Source of the DNA: CAZBEA01 sp964519355
Lineage (GTDB): Bacteria; Patescibacteriota; Microgenomatia; Levybacterales; GWA1-39-11
Assembly: GCA_964519355.1 (NCBI GenBank)
Contig: CAZFJW010000001.1
Location: forward strand, 1-46,793
Reading direction: 5' to 3'
DNA: 46,793 nucleotides
The first letter of the stretch is position 1. Every line of letters starts with the position of its first letter. The position numbers and the translations under genes were made by a program. The notes beneath the pieces were generated by a model, which made no database searches, was not told where the DNA came from, and worked only from the letters and a program-made list of their open reading frames with translations. Of the stretch, positions 1 through 8,023 are shown piece after piece.

Positions 1-590
1 CCACAATGGGAAAATCCGCAGCGTCTGCGGACCGACCATTATGAAAATGTCTGCAGAAAAACTCCTGCTGGGTTCGGGACTAGGCGGCCGTAAGCCGATC
101 GATTTCCTCGCGTGCGCGGGTCTCCCACAGCTTGGCTGCTTCGAGATCCTTCTCAAGCGACGGATCGTCAAGCTCTCGCCTGACGCACTCTGCAGCCCAA
201 ACAGCCTTGTTCTTGAGAGATTCGAGCGCGGCCTGAGCCGCTTCACCCTCATCCCTCCTTCGGGCGTAGACTTCAAGACGAACGGCGTCGATCCGATCTT
301 TGAGCGTGGCCTCAGGCTCGGGTGCGCTCTCGCGCAGCCGCTGTTCGGCAGCTTCGGCCTCGTCCGAGATGGACTGAATTACGGCCTCAAAGGGTCCCTT
401 CGCGGGATCATAGAGCGCATGCCAGGCGTCGCCAGACAATTGCTCAACCGCATCCCGATGAGAGCTGATGGCCAAATCGGCCGCGCGAACGGCCTTTCGG
501 GCTTCTGCCAGATCCATGATCGCCCTCACTCCGAGAGCTTGTGTGAGAATTCCCAGATCCAAGAGTAAATCTCCAGGTGATGTACCTAGC
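1..590. other. GC-rich segment of foreign or chimeric origin
   Basis: This stretch is clearly richer in GC than the rest of the window and uses GC-ending codons on the minus strand, like a high-GC proteobacterium. Composition switches to the AT-rich style of the remaining window between about 540 and 600. No integrase, repeat or tRNA marks the junction. Either recent transfer or a chimeric assembly end would explain it. The scaffold gap elsewhere in the window makes an assembly cause plausible. Confidence 0.6.
80..517 (-). CDS. Hypothetical Ala/Glu/Arg-rich helical protein in the GC-rich segment
   Basis: This is a 145-residue protein if translation starts at the ATG at 517 (MDLAEARKAV). An in-frame TTG at 592 would lengthen it to 170. 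It is rich in Ala, Glu and Arg, with long predicted helices and coiled-coil character and no signal peptide or membrane segment. The minus-strand reading frame shows strong GC preference in third codon positions, which is why it is preferred over the overlapping plus-strand frame at 41-568. I do not recognise the family; its style resembles small proteobacterial or phage-associated helical proteins. It probably does not belong to the host of the rest of this window. Confidence 0.5.
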   Translation of the reverse strand: MDLAEARKAVRAADLAISSHRDAVEQLSGDAWHALYDPAKGPFEAVIQSISDEAEAAEQRLRESAPEPEATLKDRIDAVRLEVYARRRDEGEAAQAALESLKNKAVWAAECVRRELDDPSLEKDLEAAKLWETRAREEIDRLTAA

Positions 591-800
591 AACTTTCGTT
601 GTCCAGGTCAAAATAAACTCAAAATTTTGAATTCATTTCAATCTGGACAAAATAGGTTTTTAACGTGCAGAACAATACCAACCGCACACTTTACCACATA
701 AAGAAATGCTTTTCAAATAATGCTGAAATAAGAATTTTCAAACGTAACCGGAGTGTATCAAATGTGAAACAATATGCTTGACAAAATACTGACTGAAGAT

Positions 801-1166
801 CTAACTGACTGAAAGTGCTGCGTTAACCTTGGCTATTAATTTTGAGGGAACAACTTCAATTTTTGACAAAACATCAAATGCGCCCTTGGCTATTATCTCA
901 TTTTTATCCACCACAAGACTCGTAACAATTATTATCTTTGTTTGAGCCAGGCTCGGGTCTTTTTTAACAAAATCCAAAACATCAATTCCCGTCATCTTAG
1001 GCATAACATAATCAGAAAGTATAAGATCAGGCTGAAAAATTTTTACTTTTTCCAGTCCTTCTTGTCCATCATGAGCAGTTAGCACATCATGCCCCTCCCC
1101 AACAAACGTATGCTGATATAGCTCACAGAGAGATTGATCGTCTTCAATAACTAATATTTTTGCCAT
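801..1166 (-). CDS. Single-domain response regulator (CheY-like receiver)
   Basis: This 121-residue protein is a stand-alone receiver domain. Visible landmarks are the acidic pair E8/D9/D10 (IEDD), the phospho-acceptor D52 in DLILSDYVMPKMTG, T82 in IIIVTS and the conserved K102 (LSKIE). There is no output domain, so it must signal through protein contacts, as CheY or Spo0F do. No histidine kinase is seen nearby. The gene lies one base downstream of the VTT membrane protein gene on the same strand, so the two are probably co-transcribed. The receiver assignment is firm; the pathway is unknown. Confidence 0.92.
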   Translation of the reverse strand: MAKILVIEDDQSLCELYQHTFVGEGHDVLTAHDGQEGLEKVKIFQPDLILSDYVMPKMTGIDVLDFVKKDPSLAQTKIIIVTSLVVDKNEIIAKGAFDVLSKIEVVPSKLIAKVNAALSVS

Positions 1167-1167
1167 A

Positions 1168-1866
1168 TTATTTAACTATACTTGTATTGTTTTTACTCCG
1201 CAAGCCTGCAATGGTCTTTTTAATAAAGAAATACATAAATGGAACAAGAAGCATCGTATAGTTAGTCAGTGCTACTTTCACAAAAAGCTCAGTTAAATTT
1301 GGAACGCGTGTTGCATATACATAAAGAATTAAAAAATACGGAATAGAACCAACTCCCGTAATAACGACGAATGCAGTAAATGAAACTCTCGTAAAACCAG
1401 CTGCGTAGGATATCCATTCGAACAAAAACCCCTGGAAAAGACGTGACAAAATGAGCACTTCTATTTCAAATTTAAGTGCGAGTTTGTCTATTTTCTCCAT
1501 TCCCTTTTTACCTACAAATCGTTCTACCGTATTTCTTCCAAATTTTCTTGCTATATAGAAATTAATTACAGCTCCAGCCATCGCTACTATGTATGTTAAC
1601 AACAAGGCTTGCACAGCACCAAATGCACCAATTCCAATAACTACAATTGGAAATCCGGTGAGAGGCGCAATTACAAAAGTTATGAGTAATACAGCAGAGA
1701 AAAGAATTGGCCCCCAAATTCCTGCATCTTTAATATATCTCTGAACGATATCACGCTCTAAAAAATCCCCCACATGACCCAGAACAAATCCCAAAAATAA
1801 AAATATCACCCCAATAACAATAATGTGGATAAGATTTTTTACTGTTAAGTTTTTCAGGAAATGCAT
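1168..1866 (-). CDS. VTT/DedA-family (TVP38/TMEM64-like) membrane protein
   Basis: This is a 232-residue integral membrane protein with about five or six hydrophobic segments. The central VTT core is visible: a GFPIVVIGIGAFGA re-entrant-like stretch, then the FYIARKFGR motif and an SRLFQGFLFEWISYAAGF segment. Proteins of this superfamily are implicated in lipid scrambling or membrane homeostasis; the substrate here is unknown. A TATAAT box on the minus strand (1880-1885) lies 13 bases before the ATG, giving a leader of only a few bases. It is first gene of an operon with the response regulator. Confidence 0.85.
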   Translation of the reverse strand: MHFLKNLTVKNLIHIIVIGVIFLFLGFVLGHVGDFLERDIVQRYIKDAGIWGPILFSAVLLITFVIAPLTGFPIVVIGIGAFGAVQALLLTYIVAMAGAVINFYIARKFGRNTVERFVGKKGMEKIDKLALKFEIEVLILSRLFQGFLFEWISYAAGFTRVSFTAFVVITGVGSIPYFLILYVYATRVPNLTELFVKVALTNYTMLLVPFMYFFIKKTIAGLRSKNNTSIVK

Positions 1867-1927
1867 AGGTCAATTATTTATTATACTTCACCCCAGATCC
1901 TCATATCAAAACTCAAAATCTGGATGC

Positions 1928-1956
1928 TTGACAGAAGACTTTATTAGATGTATTCT
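1928..1956 (+). promoter_or_regulatory. Promoter TTGACA-17-TATTCT for the bactofilin-like gene
   Basis: TTGACA occupies 1928-1933 and TATTCT 1951-1956 with a 17-base spacer. Transcription should begin near 1963, a few bases before the ATG at 1969. That would exclude the ATG at 1948 as start. Confidence 0.7.
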
Positions 1957-1968
1957 AACTTCAACAGT

Positions 1969-3144
1969 ATGAAAAAATTTCTTATCTTCATACTTGCCCC
2001 AGCACTTCTTCCTTTTGTCTTTCCATCGAGAATTTTAGCCGAAACTCCAAATAACATCAGACGGGACGAAAAAGTTGTTGTAGCAAGTGACGAAATCGTT
2101 AATGATGATTACTTTGCTGCAGGCGAAGGAGTAACTATTTCTGGAACAATCAATGGTGACGTCTTTATCTTCGGAGGCAAAACATACATAGATGGAACTG
2201 TAAATGGAGATGTCTTAGCAGCAGGTGGTCAAGTTACAATCGATGGTCCAGTCTCAGGAAATGTGCGTGTTGCAGGTGGCGACATTATTCTTTCTTCTGA
2301 AATAGGCGGGAATGTTACTGTTGCAGGTGGCAATGTGCTCATTGGCGACAGAGCTAAAATTAATGGATCTCTCAATGGTGCATTGGGGAATGGAAGGATA
2401 CTCTCTCCTATTGGAAAAAGTGTGCATATCACAGGGGGTCAAATTACCCTGGGCAGTGAGGTCGGGAAAAATTTCAAAGCAGCTGCTGGAAAATTGGCGC
2501 TTATAAACGGTGCTCATATTAAAGGCGATCTTGTGTATGTCTCAGATGAAGAATTAGATGTATCCGGAGGCGCAACTGTAGACGGTGCGCTGGTTAAAAA
2601 AATACTTCCAGAACAATTACAAAAAACCCAAGCCGAGAAAGAAACAAAGAATATATTTATGGGACTTGCTGGATTTGGAACAATTCTGGGAATTTTAAAT
2701 TCATTTTTCCTTGGAGTTCTTCTTCTTGCTCTTGCACCTAAATTCTCGGGGCAAATTATTCAGGGTATTTCAAAGAAATTCTGGGGAAGTCTTTTAGTCG
2801 GCTTCATTGCGCTCGTTACAATTCCAGTAATGGGAGTTGTCTTCTTTATGACACTTATTGGGATTCCAATAAGTATATTAATTTTAGTTGGGTACATCTT
2901 AGTCCTAGTCTTCGGGAAAATTGGATTCTCATATTATCTTGGAACTAAAATTCAGGAAATTCTCAAAATTACAAAAAATAGGTATGTAGGACTGCTCTTG
3001 GGGGTCATTGCATTCAGTCTTATCAGCATTTTGCCAGTTGTTGGATGGTTTGTCGAAATTATTGGAACACTTGCGGGAGTTGGAGCACTTCTTGTTGCAA
3101 AAAAAGAACTCTACTCAAATCTTCGAAGTAAAAAAATTATATAG
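1969..3144 (+). CDS. Bactofilin-like surface/membrane protein with beta-helical repeats
   Basis: This 391-residue protein has an N-terminal signal sequence (MKKFLIFILAPALLPF). A right-handed beta-helix-like region follows (about 30-215), with repeats of the form G-x-V-x-(5)-AGG, e.g. NGDVFIFGG, NGDVLAAGG, GNVRVAGG and GNVTVAGG. The C-terminal part has about four hydrophobic segments with a GIPISILILVGYILVLVFGK stretch. Polymer-forming (bactofilin) proteins share the repeat type; this version is exported and membrane-anchored. The start at 1969 is chosen over 1948 because the promoter -10 box overlaps the first candidate. Its 3' end overlaps the convergent gene at 3137 by eight bases. Confidence 0.8.
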   Translation: MKKFLIFILAPALLPFVFPSRILAETPNNIRRDEKVVVASDEIVNDDYFAAGEGVTISGTINGDVFIFGGKTYIDGTVNGDVLAAGGQVTIDGPVSGNVRVAGGDIILSSEIGGNVTVAGGNVLIGDRAKINGSLNGALGNGRILSPIGKSVHITGGQITLGSEVGKNFKAAAGKLALINGAHIKGDLVYVSDEELDVSGGATVDGALVKKILPEQLQKTQAEKETKNIFMGLAGFGTILGILNSFFLGVLLLALAPKFSGQIIQGISKKFWGSLLVGFIALVTIPVMGVVFFMTLIGIPISILILVGYILVLVFGKIGFSYYLGTKIQEILKITKNRYVGLLLGVIAFSLISILPVVGWFVEIIGTLAGVGALLVAKKELYSNLRSKKII

Positions 3145-3715
3145 CCGAGCGTACTGACTCTTGCCACGCGCTGCTTGCGACCCACGAAACATATTCCCAA
3201 TAATTCACTCGTGTACGCCTGTCTACCGATAACTTTCTATCGTCTTGCACAGTAGAAAAAGCGCTTTTAAGTTCTTCTAGTCTTGTGGCACTAAATGAGG
3301 CCAGTGCTCCAAGTGTATACGCATCAAGAATTAGCTCTCTGGTCTGAAGTTCTTCATCTCCATATGGGATCCCATCTGGATTAGCAAGAGCATTCATCCG
3401 CCAGTCCCCAAATCCCGTAGTCAAATCACCAATAACCTCACCAACAGAACGAGTCTCAAAAGGACCAATATTCTCTTGTACACATTGATGAGAAATCTTT
3501 CTCAGTCCGAACTCTACCTGCTCAAGTGACAATTCATCTTGTAAAAGTCCGTGTCCTTTTGCTATTTCTTGATTTATAAATTTCTGAGACGCATGTACAA
3601 CAACACTCCAAACAGGGGGTATACGAAGAGAACTTTCTGTAACAAGAAAAGCATTCAAAGATCCACGAGCCGTATCACGTCCATCTCTGGGCAAGAATAT
3701 GCTTTGTTCTGCCAT
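3137..3715 (-). CDS. Hypothetical protein, 192 aa
   Basis: I do not recognise this soluble, mostly helical protein. There is no signal peptide or membrane segment. Local features are a WSVVVHASQKFINQEI helix, an acidic DDRKLSVDRRTRVNYWEYV stretch near the C-terminus and a tail with several Trp residues. It ends convergently inside the 3' end of the bactofilin-like gene. It is one of several unknown genes of 150-200 codons clustered between 3137 and 6300. Confidence 0.6.
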   Translation of the reverse strand: MAEQSIFLPRDGRDTARGSLNAFLVTESSLRIPPVWSVVVHASQKFINQEIAKGHGLLQDELSLEQVEFGLRKISHQCVQENIGPFETRSVGEVIGDLTTGFGDWRMNALANPDGIPYGDEELQTRELILDAYTLGALASFSATRLEELKSAFSTVQDDRKLSVDRRTRVNYWEYVSWVASSAWQESVRSAI

Positions 3716-3769
3716 ATTTTTTGAAATTCAAAAAAAAATATTTTGTATTTCCCTGGCATTATATCAAAA

Positions 3770-4249
3770 TTAAAGGGAATCAATTAAGGCTGCAACATAC
3801 GGGGGCACTCTGTTGCGCCATTCTTTTCCATCACGCATAAGTTCACGTATTTTCCACCCCTCAAGTTCAATACGATTATGGTAGCCTATCCTGACCACTG
3901 GAATTTCAGCACTTTCAAAAATCGTATTCACCCAATCATTATCTCCAAAACTAACGTCAAACTGACCTACTCTCTCACGTACAGTATCAAGCCACTCATC
4001 GTCACTGGGATGATCGGGTATTTCAACAATAGATGACACCCGCCTTTGAAGATTCTTGTCCTGAATAAATAATTCTATCATCTTCCTTCTCACTTGAGAC
4101 GAAAATGGATTGTCGTGGTCTTCTTTGTTGCTGCTTCCAATGCCAATTACTATCTCAAGGCATGACTCAAGTGCCTTTTGCATAAGATACAAATGCCCAT
4201 TGTGAAATGGCTGAAACCTCCCAATTACAAGTCCTCTTTCGTAGTGCAT
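3770..4249 (-). CDS. Nicotinamide-nucleotide adenylyltransferase (NadM-like)
   Basis: This 159-residue nucleotidyltransferase should join NMN (or nicotinate mononucleotide) and ATP to make NAD(+) or its precursor. The N-terminal GRFQPFHNGHLYLM carries the HxGH nucleotidyltransferase signature. GIGSSNKEDHDNPFS and the late LEGWKIRELMRDG segment correspond to the ATP-binding parts of archaeal-type NMN adenylyltransferases. The start at 4249 (MHYERGLVIG) is preferred to the upstream ATG at 4294: a perfect TATAAT (4257-4262, minus strand) lies seven bases before it and inside the longer frame, so the message would be leaderless. Confidence 0.85.
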   Translation of the reverse strand: MHYERGLVIGRFQPFHNGHLYLMQKALESCLEIVIGIGSSNKEDHDNPFSSQVRRKMIELFIQDKNLQRRVSSIVEIPDHPSDDEWLDTVRERVGQFDVSFGDNDWVNTIFESAEIPVVRIGYHNRIELEGWKIRELMRDGKEWRNRVPPYVAALIDSL

Positions 4250-4256
4250 AGAGTTT

Positions 4257-4262
4257 ATTATA
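4257..4262 (-). promoter_or_regulatory. -10 box TATAAT of the NMN adenylyltransferase gene
   Basis: A perfect TATAAT on the minus strand ends seven bases before the ATG at 4249, so the predicted transcript begins at or next to the start codon. Confidence 0.65.
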
Positions 4263-4327
4263 AATACTTTTCTTAGAAAAAAAACAGAAATCAATAAATA
4301 GATGGTTGTTTTATTGAAATGGAGGAC

Positions 4328-4333
4328 TATAAT
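4328..4333 (+). promoter_or_regulatory. -10 box TATAAT before the gene at 4342
   Basis: TATAAT lies eight bases before the ATG at 4342. A weak TTGTTT -35-like box sits 16 bases upstream. No ribosome-binding site fits between. Confidence 0.6.
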
Positions 4334-4341
4334 CCTTATTC

Positions 4342-4866
4342 ATGACCGAAAGATTACAGCCAGAACGAGAACACGAAGAGGCAAAAAAACTGGCAATAAA
4401 ATACCTAAAATCAGGAACAGAGCTTTCCGAAAATTCTGGTCTTCGTGACATCTTGGGACTAGAGGATGATTTTGGGCCATTACTTTTTTCTGCATGCGCC
4501 CAGAAAATGATTGACTACGACATGCAGGAAAAACTTGTAAAATTGCAGAAAAAAGCCAAACCCGCTTCTAACAGTCCTACACCAGCACGTCTAATTAGTT
4601 CTGTTGGGAAAAAAGAGCGGGAAGTTTTGATGCTTGCATTTGCAGCAGAAATTTTGGACCAGGTAGACAAAGTATATATAGGTGAGATGTTTGACCCGAA
4701 CAATATTCCTCCACAAGTACCCAAAATACCAGATGCTGTCCACGATCTGTTTGTAATGTTAGTCTATCAGACAACAACTCCCCAACAAACTCAAACTACT
4801 CGTGAAAGACTAGAAAGCTGGGGGACAGCATGGAGAACAAGACTCAACACCGCTCCCTCATCATAA
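4342..4866 (+). CDS. Hypothetical protein, paralogue of the gene at 5322
   Basis: This is a 174-residue soluble helical protein. It aligns weakly but co-linearly with the protein at 5322: ILGLEDDFGPLLFSACAQ versus LKLGLSPAGFELAVSFSASQ near the first third, HDLFVM versus QNLFVL, and a C-terminal WGTAWRTRL versus WGTHWKAQI. The family is unknown to me. There is no export signal. It lies between the NMN adenylyltransferase and a small FKBP, each with its own promoter, so context gives no function. Confidence 0.6.
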   Translation: MTERLQPEREHEEAKKLAIKYLKSGTELSENSGLRDILGLEDDFGPLLFSACAQKMIDYDMQEKLVKLQKKAKPASNSPTPARLISSVGKKEREVLMLAFAAEILDQVDKVYIGEMFDPNNIPPQVPKIPDAVHDLFVMLVYQTTTPQQTQTTRERLESWGTAWRTRLNTAPSS

Positions 4867-4897
4867 TAATTTTTCTGTCCTAAATCTTTTAATATGG

Positions 4898-4903
4898 TAT
4901 ACT
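4898..4903 (+). promoter_or_regulatory. Extended -10 box (TGG-TATACT) before the FKBP gene
   Basis: TATACT with a TGN extension ends seven bases before the ATG at 4911, again predicting a leaderless mRNA. Confidence 0.6.
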
Positions 4904-4910
4904 CAAAAAC

Positions 4911-5255
4911 ATGACAAAAACTTTGGATATTAACGGCGTCACAGCAGAAATCCTCAAAGAAGGGAACGGCAATGCTGTAAAAGCAGGTGACACTGTGTCG
5001 ATTCACTACACTGGGTGGCTTACAGACGGAAAAAAGTTTGACTCATCAGTTGACAGAAATCAGCCTTTCGAAACCAAAATCGGCGTGGGTAGAGTTATTC
5101 AAGGATGGGACATGGGAGTCGTCGGCATGAAACCAGGCGAAAAAAGAAAACTGACAATACCTTCAAAATTTGCTTATAAAGAATTTGGGGCAGGTGCTGT
5201 TATTCCGCCGAATGCAGATCTTATATTTGATGTGGAATTACTCGAGATTCTTTAA
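4911..5255 (+). CDS. FKBP-type peptidyl-prolyl isomerase, cytoplasmic, single-domain
   Basis: This 114-residue protein is one complete FKBP domain and should catalyse cis-trans isomerisation of prolyl bonds. Diagnostic stretches are VSIHYTGWLTDGKKFDSS, the VIQGWDMGVVGMKPGEKRKLTIP core and IPPNADLIFDVELLEI at the end. It has no signal peptide, so it is cytosolic, unlike the membrane-anchored FKBP at 11944. Length matches minimal FKBP12-like proteins. The start is fixed by a -10 box seven bases upstream. Confidence 0.95.
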   Translation: MTKTLDINGVTAEILKEGNGNAVKAGDTVSIHYTGWLTDGKKFDSSVDRNQPFETKIGVGRVIQGWDMGVVGMKPGEKRKLTIPSKFAYKEFGAGAVIPPNADLIFDVELLEIL

Positions 5256-5309
5256 TTTTTCTTCCCTATAGCTATTCTAAATTCCCCTAGATTTGCGGAT
5301 TAAAAGGAA

Positions 5310-5315
5310 TATAAT
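5310..5315 (+). promoter_or_regulatory. -10 box TATAAT before the gene at 5322
   Basis: A perfect TATAAT ends six bases before the ATG, so the A of the ATG is itself the expected transcription start. Confidence 0.65.
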
Positions 5316-5321
5316 GCAAGT

Positions 5322-5843
5322 ATGGGAGAACGAACCCCAATAGGAGATCCGACAGTTTTTGACGAATCACGTGACAAAGCCCAGACGTGCCTCAAAGACG
5401 GCAGAACATTTGCGCTCGGTCATGCAATGGATTTAAAACTAGGCCTTAGTCCTGCAGGCTTTGAACTAGCAGTATCATTCAGCGCATCCCAACTACTAAA
5501 AGACGATATTTTTGGTACTCAGGAAATGATTGGAAAGCTCAGTGGAATCCCCTTTTCGGGATTTGTAAGAAGAAAATTGGAGGGAAACTTACGAGCCCTC
5601 GAATTAGCCGAGGATTATTTAGGAAGGACAAGAGAAGATTTGACACATGAACAATTATCCGACAGACCCGAAGAATATACACTGACAGTACGTCAAGCCG
5701 TACAAAATCTTTTTGTACTAGAAAGAGGGAAAAATTCAATGAGTAAAGATCAATATAACGAACAAGTAGGAAATTGGGGCACACATTGGAAAGCCCAAAT
5801 TCAAAACATTCCCCCAATTACTTATACGCAGCAGCATCAGTAA
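5322..5843 (+). CDS. Hypothetical protein, paralogue of the gene at 4342
   Basis: This 173-residue helical protein has an LGLSPAGFELAVSFSASQLL core, a Glu/Arg-rich middle and a C-terminal VGNWGTHWKAQIQN. The core and the tail both match the protein at 4342 in the same order. The two flank the FKBP gene, suggesting an old duplication. The 3' end overlaps the convergent gene at 5818 by 26 bases. No function can be assigned. Confidence 0.6.
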   Translation: MGERTPIGDPTVFDESRDKAQTCLKDGRTFALGHAMDLKLGLSPAGFELAVSFSASQLLKDDIFGTQEMIGKLSGIPFSGFVRRKLEGNLRALELAEDYLGRTREDLTHEQLSDRPEEYTLTVRQAVQNLFVLERGKNSMSKDQYNEQVGNWGTHWKAQIQNIPPITYTQQHQ

Positions 5844-6300
5844 TCATCATTTCAGAAATAAGAGGAGTATTGGGAAGAGAAAGATGCCAGTCATTTAACA
5901 TCGTCCAGGCCCCCACACCGTGAGGGTCCTGAGTAGTAAGTCCTTCAAGATCGAACTTGTCAAACAATGATGGATGACTTTTGCCAATTTCCTCCCAAAA
6001 TATCGTACCACGCCCTTCATCATTTGGAGACCCAACACCCCCAACTAGACCTAACGAACCAGAAGAACCTGCAATAAACCCTTCGATTTGCTCAGGACTA
6101 AGCCCCAAAACTATTTTCATATATTCTCTTGCGACTGCAGCTTTTGCTTCAGGGTCAAGTCTTGCACCACCAGTTACCCATTTAATTCGTATTTTTTGTG
6201 CTTCACCAGAATCTAAGGGATTATCTCTAAGAACTGCAAGATAATCTTTTACCATTTCTGGAAGTGCTGCTCCCCAAGGACTTACTGTTTCACCTGCCAT
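5818..6300 (-). CDS. Hypothetical protein, 160 aa
   Basis: This is a soluble protein of unknown family. Its YMKIVLGLSPEQIEGF helix resembles the LGLSPAGF segment of the neighbour at 5322. It continues with a Gly/Ser-rich turn (GSSGSLGLVGGVGS) and ends with GVGAWTMLNDWHLSLPN. A TTGAAA box and a TAATAT box with a 17-base spacer precede the ATG by 11 bases on the minus strand. It may be a third, more distant member of the 4342/5322 group. Confidence 0.55.
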   Translation of the reverse strand: MAGETVSPWGAALPEMVKDYLAVLRDNPLDSGEAQKIRIKWVTGGARLDPEAKAAVAREYMKIVLGLSPEQIEGFIAGSSGSLGLVGGVGSPNDEGRGTIFWEEIGKSHPSLFDKFDLEGLTTQDPHGVGAWTMLNDWHLSLPNTPLISEMMITDAAAYK

Positions 6301-6344
6301 AATACTTTTGGATATTACACCACTGGTTTATTTTTTTCAACTTT

Positions 6345-6620
6345 TTATGTTTTATTCTTAATCCAAAACTTTTTCAAAATCCCATAAGTCTGGGAAGACA
6401 ATAAATATCCAAGTGTTGCAAGAATTCCATTCAAAAGCGGCCGTCCATCGCCAATCAAGAGTAAAAATACAAAAACCATTAAGAATGTTACAAATCCTAT
6501 AAATCCTGTTCGAACATATGATAGTTCCCATGCCTTATCCGCTTCAACACGCCTGTTTCTTGCATGAATTTCATCAATTTCTTTCCGCAATTTCTGTACT
6601 TCAAGATCTAAATCTTTCAT
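6345..6620 (-). CDS. Small membrane protein with N-terminal coiled coil
   Basis: This 91-residue protein starts with a charged heptad-like helix (KDLDLEVQKLRKEIDEIHAR) and then has two hydrophobic segments (FIGFVTFLMVFVFLLLIG and LLNGILATLGYLLSS). The family is unknown. Its ATG overlaps the stop codon of the flippase-like gene by one base (TAATG), so it is translationally coupled as the third gene of the 7980-6345 operon. It could be an accessory subunit of that membrane protein. Confidence 0.65.
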   Translation of the reverse strand: MKDLDLEVQKLRKEIDEIHARNRRVEADKAWELSYVRTGFIGFVTFLMVFVFLLLIGDGRPLLNGILATLGYLLSSQTYGILKKFWIKNKT

Positions 6621-7654
6621 TATTTTTCCAATGCTTTTTTCCTTTTCAAACGTTCTATCAAAAAATAATATCCTATTAGACCAAGACCTGCAGGAATAAT
6701 ATCATACGTTATGCGAAATAGTACTGAAATAAATATAGCGTCGTGAAGTGAAACTCCAAAGAGAACAAAAATTCCTATCATCGAAGTATCCTGCACGCCA
6801 ATTCCTCCTGGAATTGGCGCAAAAAGTCCTGCAAGTATTCCAAGTGAGAGTCCAACAACCAACACTCCAAACTGTGCATGAATCCCGAATGCCTCAAAAC
6901 ATAACCAGAGCACAACAACCGCAAGCGACCAGGAAAGAAATATACTAACAATAATCTGAAAAGAAATAGAAAGCCTCATCTGCAATCCCTTTGTTCCAAG
7001 AAGCAGTGCTTGATGGATCGGCTCAAGTCTATGATCAATCTCGCGCCTCGTTATAAAAAATATGATTCTTGAAAAAATATCGAGAATTTTTTCTCGAATT
7101 CTTGGAAAAAATACAATAATTGTTGCAATAAAAAATGTCCCAAGTGATATTTCCAAAATAAGCTTTGCAATCGACTCAAGTGCGGGAGTCAAAAGTCCTT
7201 CCAGAAAAAGCCACGCAAAACCAATTGGAACGAACGCTAAAATTCCAAGAAAAACACAATATGTATAGAAAAATGAAGATAAAACAATAGCATGCGTATT
7301 TTTTATTCCAAAATTACGAAGGTATGCCACGCGAATTGAATTCCCTACAATTCCCCCAACATCAAGAAGTTTTCCAACAGGAATCGTAATAGAACCTATA
7401 TAAAAAATTTCTTTACGGTGAATGTTAAGCGAAAAAATCGAGGCAACAAAAACATATGCAAATGTTGAAAAAAGATACGAAATAAATGCCACACCAACAC
7501 CTGCTGCGACATAGTACCATTTCGCATGACGTAAAATGTAATGTGCCTCCTGAGCTTGAAAATACACTACAATTCCAGCAATTATAATGAATACAAAAAA
7601 TAGCAGAGTTAAAAAGGTAAGGCTATCAAACTTTTTAGGTTTTTTTTGTTTCAT
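6620..7654 (-). CDS. Lysylphosphatidylglycerol-synthase-TM / UPF0104-type flippase-like protein
   Basis: This 344-residue integral membrane protein has about eight hydrophobic segments and resembles the membrane half of MprF and the archaeal AglD group. Characteristic are the VGGIVGNSIRVAYLRNFGI segment, the middle LLLGTKGLQ and the FAPIPGGIGVQDTSMIGIF motif. The family is thought to move lipids or lipid-linked sugars across the membrane. It lacks the MprF aminoacyl-transferase domain, so lysine transfer is not implied. It overlaps the TfoX-N gene upstream (ATGA) and the 91-residue gene downstream (TAATG). Confidence 0.85.
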   Translation of the reverse strand: MKQKKPKKFDSLTFLTLLFFVFIIIAGIVVYFQAQEAHYILRHAKWYYVAAGVGVAFISYLFSTFAYVFVASIFSLNIHRKEIFYIGSITIPVGKLLDVGGIVGNSIRVAYLRNFGIKNTHAIVLSSFFYTYCVFLGILAFVPIGFAWLFLEGLLTPALESIAKLILEISLGTFFIATIIVFFPRIREKILDIFSRIIFFITRREIDHRLEPIHQALLLGTKGLQMRLSISFQIIVSIFLSWSLAVVVLWLCFEAFGIHAQFGVLVVGLSLGILAGLFAPIPGGIGVQDTSMIGIFVLFGVSLHDAIFISVLFRITYDIIPAGLGLIGYYFLIERLKRKKALEK

Positions 7655-7980
7655 TTTTCCATATGGACAAGAATCGATTTCTCAATCCATTCGACAAGTT
7701 CTTCCTTGTTTTCAAAAAGTCGTTCTGGCAGTTCCCAATAATTTAATGTAACATCTTTATCCTTTGAACGATAGACAAAAGGATGCGAGCCTTCCTCCTC
7801 ATAGTCTTTTTTATTACTCTCCCCAACTTTGAAATATAACTTTCCGTCAGCAATGAGCCCAAACATCTTTCCATCTTTATAAAATCCATACCCCCCAAAC
7901 ATTGCCCGAGAATTTATCCCAAAAAATCCAGAAAAAACATCATGCAAAATGTAATCATGAAAATCTTTGTCTCTGGCCAT
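7651..7980 (-). CDS. TfoX N-terminal domain protein
   Basis: This 109-residue protein is a single TfoX-N domain, recognised from SRAMFGGYGFYKDGKMFGLI and the following LYFKVGESN and HPFVYRSKD stretches. In gamma-proteobacteria TfoX regulates competence; stand-alone TfoX-N proteins are common in other bacteria and have no settled function. A TAGAAT box with a TGA extension (7989-7994, minus strand) lies eight bases before the ATG. It leads the three-gene membrane operon. Confidence 0.88.
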   Translation of the reverse strand: MARDKDFHDYILHDVFSGFFGINSRAMFGGYGFYKDGKMFGLIADGKLYFKVGESNKKDYEEEGSHPFVYRSKDKDVTLNYWELPERLFENKEELVEWIEKSILVHMEK

Positions 7981-8023
7981 ATTCTCTCATTCTATCACGT
8001 GATTTTTCTGATAACATGATGAC

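Noticed and set aside
41..568. Open frame on the plus strand in the GC-rich start
   Set aside because: It mirrors the minus-strand frame, which shows strong GC preference at third codon positions; long antisense frames are expected in GC-rich coding DNA.
1948..1968. Seven-codon N-terminal extension of the bactofilin-like protein
   Set aside because: The candidate ATG lies between the -35 and -10 boxes and would not be transcribed; MKK at 1969 begins a normal signal peptide.
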